Of a DNA stretch of 64,000 bases, positions 1-15,209 are shown piece by piece (the first letter of the stretch is position 1; each line of letters starts with the position of its first letter). A program made the position numbers and the translations under genes. Source of the stretch: Enoplolaimus lenunculus (taxonomy: Eukaryota > Nematoda > Enoplea > Enoplida > Thoracostomopsidae); contig JASANG010003604.1 in the NCBI GenBank assembly GCA_030248215.1, positions 1-64,000 of the forward strand. The letters are read 5' to 3'. A model generated the notes under the pieces. The model saw only the letters and a list, made by a program, of their open reading frames with translations. It did no database searches and was not told the origin of the DNA.

Positions 1-79
1 AATTTTATATATAACTGTGTTTATGCATACTAGACTGATACTTAGTCGGTTGAATATAATATACATTGTTTGGTTGTAG

Positions 80-3000
80 AAGCGTTACTTCGGTACCTGG
101 TTGCTCCGAAAACCCTGTATCATCGGTGAAACGCCGAATATATCACGGCGATGCGCCACCAAGTTGGCATCGACAATCATCACCTGGGGCATCTGCAGCA
201 TGTGATGATACAAACAGTTCTATTATCGGGTCATCATCATCACGAATTCGGTATTATCCAGCGCGTTGGCGACAGCCATACAACGTGCCAGAATTTCTTG
301 CTCGAAGCGCATCGTTATCTGCGAGTTTACTTCGGGGCGGCGGTGGAACGACGGGTAACAATGGCGACTGTGGTCCGCCAACAGCACAAACCCACTGGTC
401 GCTGGCTAGTGGCGATGTCATGGATGCATCAGCGATGCCTATGTATAGTGACTCCTCTAAGACTGTGGTTTCGAACTCAATCATAGTTGATAGTAGCGTT
501 GATAGTACAAGTAGATGTGTTAGCGGTAATCCGTCGCCTGTTCAAAGTCCATTTCACAGAGATTGCTCAGTACGTAGCTATGCGTGTTGTTCAGGATATG
601 GCAGCAGTAGTAATGACGACGGGTCGCATAGTGTCCTATGCCACGGTGCTGCACAACAGTATTCGTATCAGTGGTGCAAACGGCCGCGACTTGCTGATAT
701 TGCTGGCTGGTGGTATTCATTGCCTGAGGTTCCGACACCAAAAGAGGTACAGAGTTAAGAGCCTTACGGGGTTTGGTTGTATGTATGTACTACTAGCCAA
801 AATTTTCCCATTTATACGTACGTATTTATATTAAATTTTTATTCCTAGCAAAATGACAGTATTTCGCAGTGATTTTTGTTCGAAATGGTAAAAATTAGTA
901 CCTATATATACTTTGAAACTCAGTTATTATCAAAAGTCTAGTAATAACAAACTTACAACAAATTATAGCCTAATACACTAAGCCTATTTGTCCGCAGCCG
1001 ATTGTTGAAGCAGCTTGCCCCGGAATTTTTTGGTATGCCACACGCTGCTACCTATCGCGCTTTGCGTTTTTCGCCTTTCCAGTGGTTGGTTAGTTACATA
1101 CATCTTGCATAGTAACTTCATAATTTTTACAGGAGCCGCCGGGTACTATCGTGAAGAACGCAGGTTTTACATCACATGAGTGTAATATGCGCGGTAGTGG
1201 CGGAGGACATACATTGCCGAAGTCAAATGGCCGAGAGATCTGTCGGGCTGTCTCGGGTTTTGGAGAATTGTCTGACTTTTTGCCTGCGACTTCGTTTCTG
1301 GGGGATCGAGTCTCTGCACTGCCTTACTTTGATGACGAGGATGTTGATGAAAGTCGACCTTTTGATGTTCAAACGGGTTCGAGAGCTCAGAATGAAGAAT
1401 CTCAGGGTATACGAGGTCATCCACCGGGTGAAGATAGGAGCGATCGAGGTAATACGCCTTTAGGAATATTTATCTGTGAAAATTACAACAAAACTCTATT
1501 TTTAACCTGTCTTTATCTACAAAATTGCAATATATTGCGCTGAATTATGAAACTCCTAGAGGAATAAATTTACTGAACGAAGAGACTCTGAGTTAAGCTC
1601 AGAATATCGCAAAGCGTTTTACTATCTATTTTATGGTCTAGGGTCGAAAGAAACATGGGCTCAAATTTTGCCTCCGGTCCAAGTTTCATTGGGATATCTT
1701 CGTACCTTGGTTCCCAGATGTAATTTTTAACGCAACAGTGTCAACTTGAACTGGTTAAACCGAGAACGTTGTTTTACTTATTGTCGCATCAAATATTGTA
1801 ATAATAGTCACGTATGATTTGGGTTACAAATGTTTTTTCCAGAACGTGAACTTACTGACGGTACGTTATCGATTGATGACTTGGATTTGCCTGTTGCTGA
1901 ACTTCCACGAATTCCAGGGCCATCTTCGTCTGTAACAACATCAAGTTTTGTCGTTGGCACCCAATATCCGAAATTATCGCCTGACCGTAATGAAACTTTG
2001 CCTTCTAGACTAACGTGTACCGTTGCATTGTGTCGCACAAATCCTCATAATACTCTTTCGGCATCACCGCTACGAAAGCTACAGGGAACGACGCTTTCAC
2101 CGCTAAGCGAACTGCAACCAGCGTTGTTCGGTTCACAAACGTAAGCGTTGTGTTGTATTATTTGTTTCATGAAATACAGATATGAACCGCAGGAAATAAT
2201 AATGCTAGGCAAAGGCTTAAATGTTTGAGTGGAAATTATTTTAGTATAAAATAGCGATATACGCAAAAATGTGTTACCGTTCTGAGAGGGTATAAACATT
2301 TTACAAAAAGTAATTGTGCTGGATGCAACTTTGGTAGGTTTATTGCAGCACATATTTGAAGCAAGCAACTATGGAAGTTGTCTCAATGTCCATTTTTGAC
2401 GGTAATAGCTGTGAGTATTACGGATGTGCTGATGCATCGGCATCGGCTATAATTGGCAGTTTTCGTGAGTATCGGCACCAGAATTGCAAACAAATGGCCG
2501 ATTCTTTGCCAATACTTTCTGCACATAACAACCAGTTGGTATACTATCAGGAAAACGTTATATTTCTTGCGTTTGTGTTTGAAAAAATTAATTAAAATGA
2601 ACCGTTCTCGTAAAATTATAATCGCTTATACAGGTTAGGGTTTAAGTCTTCGTATAATGAAGTAGTGTAGTATATTACATGTTCTTTAAACATAATGTAT
2701 TAAAGTTGGAATCAGCATCGGTTTGGCATCGGCATGTTTTCAAGATAAGAATCGACATCAGTATCGACAAAATTTTGGTATCAGCACATTCCTAGTTAGT
2801 CTATAGGCTTATTTTTGAGCGAAGCGAAACTACGATCTAAATTAGGACTTTTTACATCATTTCACTAATTATTACAGTTACAAGCTTACAAGCAATCTAA
2901 TTTCAACACTAAATTGCTTTTGGATACCAGAAATCTGAATAAATTGTTTACAAACCTGTAAAACCGATAAATGGCTAGTTAACTAATAACTAATTTGCAT

Positions 3001-4065
3001 ATTAGTTTAACTACTTACGTGTGTTCGAACTTCGCTCAGTACATGTAGTCCCACTACGACTGGTATTACTGTGCTGAGCCTCATATTTTCTTTAATCTGC
3101 CGGGACACGTTAAGGCTCATATAAACAACGTGTATGAAAATTTTTGTTTCAGAAGTCTGGACTATGACGTGTCCGAAATTGAATCTGCTCAGCGTGAAAA
3201 TGACGTAAATGGAAATATGGCAAGTGGACACTTGCGAGCGATGCATTCAAAGATAGCTGATAATCCAAGGCAGGACGGTATCTGCTGCGCTATCAATTAT
3301 CATTGTAACAAAAACAATAACAATGATAATAATAATAATAATAATAATAATAATTATGAAAATAACAATATTAAAAACAATAAGCATAATGATAATTATA
3401 ACAATTATAGTGGTCGTTCAAGCAATATAGACCATGCTATATTAATTACAGTTGACTGTGACGGTGAAAGCTGTACAACACAAACTGGTACTAGCGCAGG
3501 TTTCAGTAGTGTTAGTCCTGTCTCTTCGAAAACTTCAAATTCTAGTGAACAGCTTACAGTCGGGCGCCCCTTTGGAAGCCGAAAACAAATAAAATCAAAC
3601 TTGTGTCATGATTTATCACATGTGATATGTCCTTCATCAACGAGAACCCAAAATGACATAGCTAATCCTGATTATTTTAATAGTAATCATAACGCTATGC
3701 ATTGTCGTGATATTAATTGTACAACTAGCAGTTACAATAGCTTAGGAGCAGGCAGCAATGGGAAATCGAATAATAATAGTCGCTGCAATGTGCCTGTATT
3801 AGCAATCGATAACGAAATGGAGTGTAACATAAATCACAATGGATCGATCTTCTGTGGTGCTGGTGCGCACTTTGGTCGAGTGGATAAGACGCTTGATCTT
3901 GAGAGCGATACCGGGCAGTACGCGCCTGATGGCGCAGGTACCAACCCCGCGGAGGCGCTGGGTCCTATTGCGACTGCGGTTATGGGTCGCGGTTTGCGAG
4001 CGAAATTTCGAACGCTAAGCTCGTGGTTACTGAACGGAAGCAGTTTGTGCGGACAAGGCGCAAAG
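80..4065 (+). CDS. RSKR: Four N-terminal exons of the RSKR-like gene (low-complexity region)
   Basis: Exons 80-746 (acceptor TTGTAG, donor GAG/GTACAG), 1133-1448 (TTTTTACAG; CGAG/GTAATA), 1843-2140 (TTTTTTCCAG; AAC/GTAAGC) and 3153-4065 (TTTGTTTCAG; AAG/GTGAGT). End phases 0, 1, 2 and 0 fit the next exons exactly, which is the main evidence that they belong together. The encoded 731 residues are polar and probably disordered: Ser/Gly-rich first, an acidic patch [13 protein letters not shown] in the second exon, a Pro/Ser stretch in the third and a run of Asn in the fourth. No domain was recognised. The connection of these exons to the kinase exons is inferred from phase and strand; a separate upstream gene is possible, though the phase-0 end at 4065 fits the phase-0 start at 16251. 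Confidence 0.7.
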
Positions 4066-7000
4066 GTGAGTCGCATTATGCGCCGTTCACAATATAAATT
4101 TAAAACTTGCCACCAAAATGTGTGTCATAAGGTAGGGTTAACGCGTGACAAATTTTAAATTTATCACACTTTAACCGTGCCCTAAAACACTGCTTTCTGT
4201 TAACCCTACCCTAATGCTTGTCACCATACGGCAGTGCATGGTGTTGTGCCGTACGTATGTTAACGCAATTTAATCGCTGTATGACGCCGCATAGCTTTTG
4301 GTAAACAAAAATTTTTTGAAGTGCAGCGCGTCGAACGGCGCCACACGACAAGTATAACTCCATTATAAAGCATCATGCTTAAGTCCTAGTCCAATTACAT
4401 CGCTGTTTTAATATTGAGCTTTAGAAATTGCTGAAATTGTAATTTGAGGCATAAAGTAAATACTTTGAGTTGAACTGTATGAAGGGTGGTCAAAGGTATG
4501 GTCATGGCGCTAGCTTCTTTTGTTACGTTGATGTATTCCAAAGAATGTCTGTTTTAAGTAAACCCAACAATGATTTTGCAATGTGAAAAGTTGAAAGGCG
4601 AGTAACTTATAGTAGTTTCTCATACCAGTTAGTCACATTTTGTATTCAGTTTTCAAGAATTATGTACGTTTTTATTTTATGTATTCATTTTGGGTTTGTT
4701 ACAGCGGATTATGACTGTCGATTGAAATATGGCGTAGAGGATGTATAATGACTATTGCAGTAATGCTTAAACGAATCCTGCTCGTACCGGATATTAAATG
4801 CCGATTTTAATAAAAAATACAACCTAATCGCACTAAGTTAGTACCTTCATACATACTTATACTGTAATTTGAGCTAATTTTGAACCTACAGAGGTTTTAG
4901 CAGTGTCAATGTATTTAGTGTTGTGATTAACTAAGTTCTGTCTCTTTGATCGAAAGACCGTGCGATATAATGCAATTTTACTCACAATCTGCAGTTTATC
5001 GTGCTGTTGCAATACAATGCGCAATTTACCGATCTTTTTCGTTGTCCCTTACCTTTCGCATAAAAGTGGTGTGGTTTTGAATTTTTTTGCATATTTGAGC
5101 TTCTCATGATCTCCCCTGATAATTACAAACCAGCAGTTATATTTTTTTCAAGCCAAAAATTGACAAAAATGGTCAAATGTAATCTTTCATCGCAGCTTGC
5201 GCATATGAGTAGCAACTTGCAAGGTGTTAAATTTTTCTTAATCAAAAATCATTGGTTAATTGTGTTATGGTCAATGTCAAATAGCAGATTTGGCGCGCTG
5301 GCAGTGATTTAGGACGGCGCCACAATTATTTTTGACCTTAACTCGTTAACACATAGTCTGATTGCAGAAAATTTAACACCATTCGACTCAGATCTGTAAG
5401 CTGCTTTGAATAATATTCCATATTTTGTCCGACTTTTCGACTAAATAATTTATTACTTCCGAAGAGTGGGATTTTGTGACGTTTAAAATGGAATTTTTCA
5501 TAAATTTGAATTTGATTTTTGAGAATGTAAAAAATGTCTCTATTGTACAGTTTCAAATACACAGTCTCAATCTCAGTATCAGTGTCAACTTTTTCACTAA
5601 AAACTCCCATTCACGTTGGACCACCCGGGTCGGATATCCGGTCGCACCGGATCAGTTCAGCTTGTGGGCTATAGAATGACGTCAAATATGTGTGTTCCAA
5701 CAACCGGAATACGCGAGTATTTATTCAGCGGTGAGTATGAAATTTTGCTGGCTTTGTATGATCTTCAGCACAAATTTTTGAAATCTTTGTTTTGTTCCAT
5801 TTCTTCTGTACCTGCTCGCGGGGCCTGAGCTGTTATATATATGCAAGCGATAGAATGCAACGCAGTATATACGTATCGCTTTGTTAGTTAATCGCTTGAA
5901 TTTGTATGATATGTTTGTATTTATGTTTATATATATATTAATTAATAGTTTCCAAGGCAACATTGCGTCTATGTATCATGTCGAAAACGGCAAAATCAAT
6001 GACGGCCATAAGGTTTGAACCGTTCAACGCTGTGAGTTGTTTTCACTGTGATTCCAAACGGATTCGGTGTTGCAGAGGTGGTCTGTTGTTTTTTGTTTCT
6101 TTGCAGTTGAAAATAAAAAATGGCTCGTATCTCGTATTTGATTGCGTAATTAGTGCATTTTAGTGTAGATGTAAGTTGGTTTGGCCAATCACAGCGAATA
6201 GCAGTTATAGACATTTTTTCAAATGCAATGAAGTTAAACCGATGCTGATTGGTTGCCGCTGGCGCGTTTGATGGTATGATGGAATCTCATTGGACAATTA
6301 GTTTCGTGTTACTTTTAGCATAGGCTTGGTTAAACTGCTATTACCGTTTACTTTGCACGGGTTTACCAGCATTTGCAATGGTTTTATTGGCCGTGTAAAT
6401 AGCTTGTATACACATCGTTAACATGAGGACATTTTTCAAATCAAGTTTGATTGTCTTTGCTTTTGGTGGGATATACGGGTTAGCCAGCCAAACTTCTGCA
6501 ATTGGCCGGGCCCAAGACTTATTTCAGAGTAATGGTGTCATCAGAACATCATAAAACGTTATCTTCATTTTCCATCAAGAACCGCCGTAATGTATAATTA
6601 ACTGTTGGACTCATAGCGCCAACCAGCGGCGGATCCAGGGAAGTCTGACTGGGAGCGGGGTGTGCAAATGTTATGAAGCGCAAAAATTGTAAGGTAGTAG
6701 AAACCTTATCATTTTATCACCAAAAAATTTTCTGATGGGAAAAATTGTAAGGTAAACACCGTATCACTTTGTCACAAAACAATTTCTGAGGGAAAAAATT
6801 AGGGACTTCATCTTTTTTTACAAAGCATTCTATGAGAAGAAACATTGTAAGGTGGGCGGGGGCACCTTAGCATTTTATCACAAAAAATTTCTGATGGGGG
6901 GCGGTCGTATGCCCCCCTGTCTGGATCTGCTATTGGCGACAGGTCACAGTTTGTTGGTAAAATCAATCCATTCGGAAACTACAGACGCGCGTGGACATTG

Positions 7001-10000
7001 GTCCAAAATTGTATTCCTGCTATTCGGCTGGACGTTTTGCTTGGGAATTGGGAATGTTTATATTTTTATTAATATTTTGTCACAACAGATTGACATGTAC
7101 GGCATGTACTTGATTTGCAACCACAATACCGTTTGTTTGATGTTTTGTTTTGTGCTCCAAAAATATGACATTTGCGGGTCCGGTCGCCGAAAACCCGGTC
7201 CGGTTCCTCCAACCGTGACCCAAGGTGCCAGTAAAAAAATTCGGACCGGGGCTCTGGTATCAACCGGGACTCTGGTACCAACCGGGGCTCTGGTACCAAC
7301 CGGGGCTCTGGTACCAACCGGGGCTCTGGTACCAACCGGGGCTCTGGTACCAACCGCGGCTGGTACCAACCGGGAACGATAAAAGGATCCGACTCCGAGA
7401 TTGCAATACCGATTTCGAGTGTAAGCGCTAAGTTGCGTTTGCCCCCTGTTTTGTATGTATGTGTGTGTTTTGAACGTTTTTATAAATTTAACAGCCGGTG
7501 TAAAAATTGTCAGGTGCCTCTTGTGATTATTAGGCGTCGTGGCGAAGTTATTTTCAAAATCAACGTTATCATTCACAATCTCGGTTTCGCATTCTACAAA
7601 GTGGCCAATGGATTCGGATTCGAAATCGTTGGAGTCGTTGGGTTGCCGTGGCAACTGTGGGGCCCATAATCTCTCGCTCGATGTCTATTTTTTGTTTCAA
7701 CCGTGTGCCTCAAAATGTTGTTAGAGCTACGTACGTACGCCCTTTAAGTGAAAATGTGTTTTCGATCAGCGTCGGTATTTTGTTGACATCCGGTTCGCGT
7801 TGTGTAGTATACGGGTAGTTGACAATACCACCATAGACGCTATTAATCCAAGCGTTTAAAGCACTCGGCGAACGGTGGCGATTATAGATGTTTAGGTATG
7901 TGTTTATTTCGCTTGATAGAGTGAATTGAACGCACGCTGAGTGGCTTAGGCGGCTATTGACAAAACTGAATGCGAAGTCGCGGGGCTGACACCGCAATTA
8001 CGACTTAAATATTGGCGTTTGCTGGTGACAAATTGAATCATCGGGAAATCGTTATGATGATCGTTTCATATTAAGCCAAATCCGTGTAAGGTTAAGCGAA
8101 ATGATTTTGGATACCGCAGGTATTTTGGCTCATTGGTTGCAGTAGTCCTCTGGCCACGTCGATGACACCGTTCTGGCCGCGTAGCGGTGCCGTGTCGTCT
8201 GGCAAATGAAACACTGTTTAGTGTTTACTTTTTGGTATAATATAGGTATCTAATAGCAGTTGAGTAGGCTACGTAGGCATAAGTGATTTGTCATTAATTG
8301 CACTCTGATTGAGATATATTAGCGAACAATATTGGGTTAGTTTTGTCAGTAGTCGGTTTTTAAACGACGCCATTGTGACCGTTGTGAAAAGGTCCAGGTT
8401 GAGGTGGTTCGGGCATGTTCTGCTTTTGAGAAAGGATGAATGTTGCGGAATTGGCAGGCGCGCTTGAGTTTGAGGTGAAGGGAGTGATGCCCGAGAAGAA
8501 GGCCGAAGGCAGTGATGCCCGATAAGAAGGCCGAAGGCAATTTGGGACACATCAGGTAGACAAGGATTGTGCTAATGCAGAGACTGCGGATCGAATTTGT
8601 CGGCGATCGAAAAGTGTGGAGAAGGGACGTGTATGAGTTTCGGAATTGGTTATTTGATCGTTGATCTGTGTTGTCTTGTGTCATGCGGGGAATGCCAAAC
8701 TCCGGTGCCGGGGAAAACGGCGTCATATGGCTTGTTGTTGTTGTTATTGTTGTTGTTGTTTGTTGTTGTTGCTTGTTGCTTGTTGTTGTTGTTGTTGATT
8801 GTTGTTGTTGTTGTTTGTTGTTGTTATTGTTGGTGTTGTTGTTGTTGTTTGTTGTTGTTGCTTGTTGTTGTTGTTGTTGTGGTTGCTTGTTGTTGCTTGT
8901 TGTTGTTGTTGTTGTTGCTTGTTGTTGTTCTTGTTGCTTGTTGTTGTTGTTGTTTTTGTTGTTGTTGGTGGTGGTGTTGGTGTTGTTGTTGTTGTTGCTT
9001 GTTGTTGTTGTTTTTGTTGTTGTTGTTGGTGGTGGTGGTTGTTGTTGTTGTTGCTTGTTGTTGTTGTTGATGGTGGTTGTTGTTGTTGTTGTTTTTGTTG
9101 TTGTTGGTGGTGGTTGTTGTTGTTGTTGTTGTTGCTTGTTGTTGTTGTTGTTTTTGTCGTTGTTGGTGGTGGTGTTGGTGTTGTTGTTGTTGTTGTTGTT
9201 GCTTGTTGTTGTTGTTTTTGTTGTTGTTGTTGTTGGTGGTGGTGGTTGTTGTTGTTGTTGCTTGTTGTTGTTGTTGGTGGTGGTTGTTGTTGTTGTTGTT
9301 GCTTGTTGTTGTTGTTGGTGGTGGTGGTTGTTGTTGTTGTTGCTTGTTGTTGTTGTTGTTGGTGGTGGTGGTTGTTGTTGTTGTTGCTTGTTGTTGTTGT
9401 TGATGGTGGTTGTTGTTGTTGTTGTTGTTTTTGTTGTTGTTGGTGGTGGTTGTTGTTGTTGTTGTTGCTTGTTGTTGTTGTTGGTGGTGGTGGTTGTTGT
9501 TGTTGCTTGTTGTTGTTGTTGGTGGTGGTGGTTGTTGTTGTTGTTGTTGTTGTTGTTATACGTAATGTAAGGGTGCTTCATAATATAGCAGATTTACGAT
9601 TTATATGTATACGTAGAGATTTGCATGCTAGGGAGGTTGTTTAGCTTGTGTTGGGCTTATGGAGCCCAATGGGAAACGCATGCAAGGAGCAAGTAAAAAG
9701 GGTTGTGTACAATTTGGAATGTTGTTACGTAGTAATCAGCAGGGATTGACTGTATGTTAATTAATTTTGCCGGAACAGGGTGCGACTGGACACTTATTTA
9801 GCTTATAGCGGAACTGGATACGGACGGGTGGTATTGAATTTTTTACTAGAACCGAACGAAAATGCATAACGCAGCAAGAGGTAATGTTAAAGACGCTCAC
9901 ATGTTATAATAAGCAGTTTTATGATATTCGGCACAACAACCGTTAATATCCGGTATCCGGTAGGTTTATACCGGATACTCTAACCGAACACGGATATCAA

Positions 10001-10731
10001 TTTTTGTCGAATATTTAACGGGGACCCGGATATCCGATCCCACTGTGTACCCCGTAGCCGACCATCCGGTAGATCATGGGGTAAAATTTTCGCAGCTGTA
10101 TGTAGAGAAATATAATATATGCACCGTGCTGCTTTGTTTAAGATATGTATCAGTTGTTTTCGCACCGAGTAAACCGGTAATAAAGATTGTTTCCAAAATT
10201 CACACGATTCTCGAAATTACCTACCAATTTCTTACGTAATCAATTCGAATGTTTTTGTTATTTTATAATTTGTATTTGTTTGAATTAGCAAGTTTATGGT
10301 ATATATATTATATATATTTATATATATATATGACAGGTGAGAGTCAAATTTTCCTCACTGTTGTGATAGTGCCGACTGAGAGTGATATGTAGCTTGCGTA
10401 TCTCTAAGCGATAAGCGACAACTGTTTTTTTAACATTTTTAAAAAGCCATTGCTTTAATTTTTAATTTTGTTCTGATGGGAGTCGGACGAAAATTGTAAT
10501 ATTTTGGTTTCCCCGACACATGGGCTAGTCTGTACACTGCGTTTTCCCCACATTTAAATGTTAAAACTTAGGCTGACGCAAAGACTCAGGCTGTGATGCG
10601 GCCTTGGTAAGCCATTTGCTAACGTTGAGTGAAAACGTAAGCCCGTGGAAGAAAGTGTACAAAAGTGCAACTGCGATTGCGCTGATGCTGAAAGCCGTGT
10701 ATACGTTTTGTATATATATATACATATATAT

Positions 10732-10813
<82 letters not shown>

Positions 10814-13800
10814 GCTCAATTTAACTTGAAAAATATGTTTGATTAGTGTTCGAAACTGATATTTTCAACTTGACTTAATTAACGTCATGAACAATTATTG
10901 CGTTGAGAGTATTCAGAATATACCTACTAGTCAACGTATTGCCAAATTCGTAACGTTTCAGTTTTAAGCGAAGAACGCGGGGCCCCGTAGTCAGACTTTG
11001 AACGTTAGTTTCACTAGAACCTATTGTGTGAGAAAACACCCTATATACATGTAACGTGTCGAAGCAGACGGGGGTGCGGGCTTCCCTCAAACTCTAGGGT
11101 AGGGGGCCCCCAAACTCGAGATAGAAGCGATCGAGAAGCCAGACGCATTTTAAAATTTTGGCGGTTTAGTTTCGACCGGTTAGGGTGGGGGCCACTTTAG
11201 GGGTGGGCCGCCCCGCATATGGGGCGTATGGGGGTGGCGGCTGCTCCGGCCCTGTAGATACGTATACGCTGATATGTAATCGGCATATCTGCGTTTTTGG
11301 TTTTTTCTGTTACACATATTACGCACGAAATGCTGTAACGCTGCTTGAACTACGTATGTGGAACGTTCCAGCTTTAATTATATAGATTAGAAACCGTAAG
11401 ATGGTTAGTTGTTGAATGAAATTATTTAAACATTTAAGTGATTATTGTAATGTTTAACTTTGTCTTTGATAAATGTAAGGCATTAAAATTGGCCGGGCGC
11501 TTTTTTGTATTAAATATGAGACAATTGGAATATTTTTATTTTCTACTGTGCGCGGATCCGGTGGCGTGGGTAACGAATGGTTTTCATGGCATCGTAGCTC
11601 AGTGGTTCGAACCAGCGGAGTGGTAAACCGTACGTCGTGGGTTCGAGCCCCACCACATAGATTTGTCCAAGGGTGCAGATTTGACGAATGGTGCAAATTT
11701 GACCAAGGGGCCAGATTTGACCAACGGTGCCGGAATAAACAAAACAGGATTGTTTAGACTGCTGAATGGGGACCACAAAAAAATAAATACCAAACAAAGT
11801 TCTGAAACGGCACTTGATTTTTCAAGCGAAGCCAGCTCAAAATCTGTGTAGAAATAAGATATTTAATTAAAGTTCAAATAATGTGCTAATTTCCAAAAAT
11901 CGCCGTTCACTACATTCAACTGGTAACATACGTGTAATAATACAGCTGTGAATGGACAGTGTCAGTCAAGGTAGGAACCGGGACTTTATAAAGTTTTCAT
12001 CAAAGCAGCTGGGAAAGCGGGGTACGGATGGGTTCTAACTAGTGTCCAACGGATTCCAAGGCGCCCGTTGTGCCACTGCTTCTCACTGTCCGCTTCTCTA
12101 TCGGCTTCTATTGTCGACTATATGTCGATCGTATGCTGCCGGCTAGCTATACATACAGTGCATTGCACTATATCGCATGTGCGCATAATGAACAAGCATA
12201 CCTCACCGTGCTTACTGATCGCAGCAAGATTTAAACTTCAGTTCGACGTATTGTGACCAGGGTTGTTGTTTTCGGAAAAAATTATGACCGGAAAAAAATG
12301 CATTTATTTCCATTTTTTATGGAAAAAAATGGAAAAAATTCATTCTTTGTCTGAGTGATCGGTTATCTCACCCTTAGCCGGCGTTTGCCCAAGCATATTT
12401 GAGCTTCTGATGACATCCTGTAATCATCCCATGCCCAAATCTGAATTTTTGAAAAATTCGACATTTAAGGCCACAAGTTCAGCCTTTTGGGAACCAAAAT
12501 TTTTTTCGATAAGTTGGACAAATTATATATCACTGCCTCGTTAGCCAGACGTCTGATTGGGAAACATTTAACAATTTTCGTCTTAGCTCCGTAACCTGTG
12601 TCCAATGGTATATATAATTTGTATAATTTTTCGACAAAAATTTTGGAGTCCAAAAGAGGAATTTGGGACCGTAAAATTTGAATTTGTTAAAAATTTAAGT
12701 TTTGGCGTGGAATAATCGGAGGAGGTCATCGGAGTATCAGAAACTCATAAGTGAAGTGAGCTAAAGACGTCACACTTGTTTTTTATAATTATCTATTAAA
12801 TCCCTAGACACTTTTGGGTTTTTTGACACCAAAGCCTCTCAATTGCTGCAACCTCGCGAGCAAAGCGAGAGTGAAGCTACACGTATTCTTGTGTCAAATC
12901 ATACGGTAAAAGCGAGCTTTCAATTTGAAGCGCCCTATATTTGACCCCACTGTCGACGAAACCTGGTAAGTGAACGGAACAAGATGCATATGCAGTTTTA
13001 CATTGAATCTCGTGGCAAAGCTTCAAGTCTGAAATCCATTTATTTATACATTCAAATGCTGCAAGTTTCGCTCTTTTCGGACATATAATGTGCCCTGGTT
13101 CACATATACACACGGTCACTGTTAATGTGCTGCATGAACATTAGTTACATGTCGTCTAAAAACGTTTTTTTATATCATAATTAGTTGCAAATTATATTTA
13201 AGAATCGTTTAATATTTTTCTATTTTTTCCACCCCCCTCGGAAAAAAATGAAAAAAAACATTTTTTCGGTAATTTTTTCCGGCCAACAACCCTGATTATG
13301 ACGCAATTTAGTGACGCAATTAGTGACGCGAAATGTTTAAAAAAATTATTTTCAGTCTCCTGAATTTTTGATTAGTAAAACATTTTGAGAAAGATGTTAC
13401 TTCAAATGTTGCGTTTTTTTAGTTTATTTCAATGCTATTTTCGAGTGCTTGTTTGTTTAATTATTGTTCAAAACGAACACAGTTACTGTTTGTGGTACAC
13501 GGCAAACTATTATTTATTTCAAACAATGATGGTGATTCCATTGCAACGGTTTTATAACGTACCTACGCATTTTAAATGTTGAATTTTAAAAAAGTGTTAT
13601 TTTTCTATTTTTAGAAGTTTTTTACTTTGTGGGAGAGGTTTGAAACTGGGAGGGCAGTATTCCAGGGTCAAACGAAATTGCGATTTTGATTCAGAGATCC
13701 AGTTGGTTTCGATCCAGGTTATCGTGTTTTTTAAGCGTACACAATCGTTAGCGTACAGAATCGTTAGCTTTCGTAACAATTGGTGCTCCTTATACCTGTT

Positions 13801-15151
13801 CGCAGGGCGCATGTTCCCAGTTCCTATTCTGGTGTTAATTGCATGTTCTGATTGCGATAGAAGTCAGTTGTTCCGGTTGACATTTTGGCGTGGCTACTGA
13901 AAGCGTAAAACAGTAGACGAACAGAGTGTATTTTATTTACCGTAGTAGCCACGTAGCGCTAATTCGGTGGTGCAATCTATTTGCGACAGGGATCGACCGG
14001 ATGATATAAATTTTACCGGATACCCGGAGATGGACAGTAAATTTTGTACCGGAACCGCATGTTAACCGGATATATGATCGAAATTTGTCTACTGAGTCAT
14101 GCAAAATGCATACGTATGTATTTATGGATTTAAGATTAATTGTTTTTGGCTTTGATTCATGTCAGTGTCCACTCTGGACTTGCCTGGAATTGCGGTTGCT
14201 ATAAAAAATCTAGTATTTCGACGGGTAAAAAGCAATTTTATGTTTTTTGGAACCAAAACCGCAACTATCCCGGTAGGTTTATACCGGAACCGAATACGGA
14301 TGTCAGTTTTTTTGCCGGATATGAAACCGGAACCGGATTTCTGGTCGATCCCTGATGTGCGACTCGTGTTTCGGCGCCTGCTTCCTGTGAAATACATCAG
14401 GTCCTGTTGAAACCCTGGTATGGTATATATATCGTTGTGTAGGAGGTGTTGTATACGCCACTGATTGAAAAATACTCATGTCCATAGCTTTTCAACTGTA
14501 ATTACCGGTACAGAAATTTAAATAGCCTGATTTGAAGTCGTAAAACCGATCTAAACTGTTCACTATAAACCTTTGTGTAGATGATAACCGCTCACGCCTG
14601 TTCAGCGGCGAACCCGCGTAATTTCGATTAGCGACAGGAGTCGTACCGGTCTAAATAAAAACCCAGGTTGTTCCTAGTTTAGAGTAGGTTCATCGATAAT
14701 GAGTATCGGATAAGGCAGTGATTTGAAATGGCAAAGTTAAAGTTAGATTACGAGATATGGTTCGTTTTTCGGTTCCCCGGTCTTAATGTGCCCAAGTGGT
14801 GCGTACATGAACTGTACAGAAGGTCAAACGTTCATTTATAATCAAATTTGTTCCTATTCGGTGGTGTTTTATTGTGTTTTGGCGATTTGATTGCGATTGA
14901 GCTATGTGTAGTACAGTAATTTTTGGCATCAGTGATTTAATGATTACTGACACAGACGTCGAGGCACCGTGAATGCAGTGTTTTTTGTGTGATTTGTTTA
15001 TCAATGGTTTCGCTTTTTATTCACATCTTGAAGTCAATTTTTGTAGAAAGTTAAAATCTTAAATTAAATATTCAATTTTCGTGTAATTTTAAAATAGTTA
15101 AGTGATCAGCTCTCGTTTTTGTTTCAATATTGGCCAGTTTTATTGTTTTCG

Positions 15152-15209
<58 letters not shown>

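Noticed and set aside
7058-7654. 198-codon minus ORF and 176-codon plus ORF across the 18-bp minisatellite
   Set aside because: Both are held open by the repeat, and the sequence outside it shows no recognisable domain or splice support.
8346-9644. Long ORFs (up to 411 codons) on both strands of the (GTT)n tract
   Set aside because: They exist only because the triplet repeat lacks stops; composition is poly Asn/Thr/Gln or poly Val/Leu/Cys and there is no gene context.
11588-11657. Functional tRNA gene
   Set aside because: A and B boxes are good, but the anticodon arm does not fold normally and a tandem repeat follows at once.
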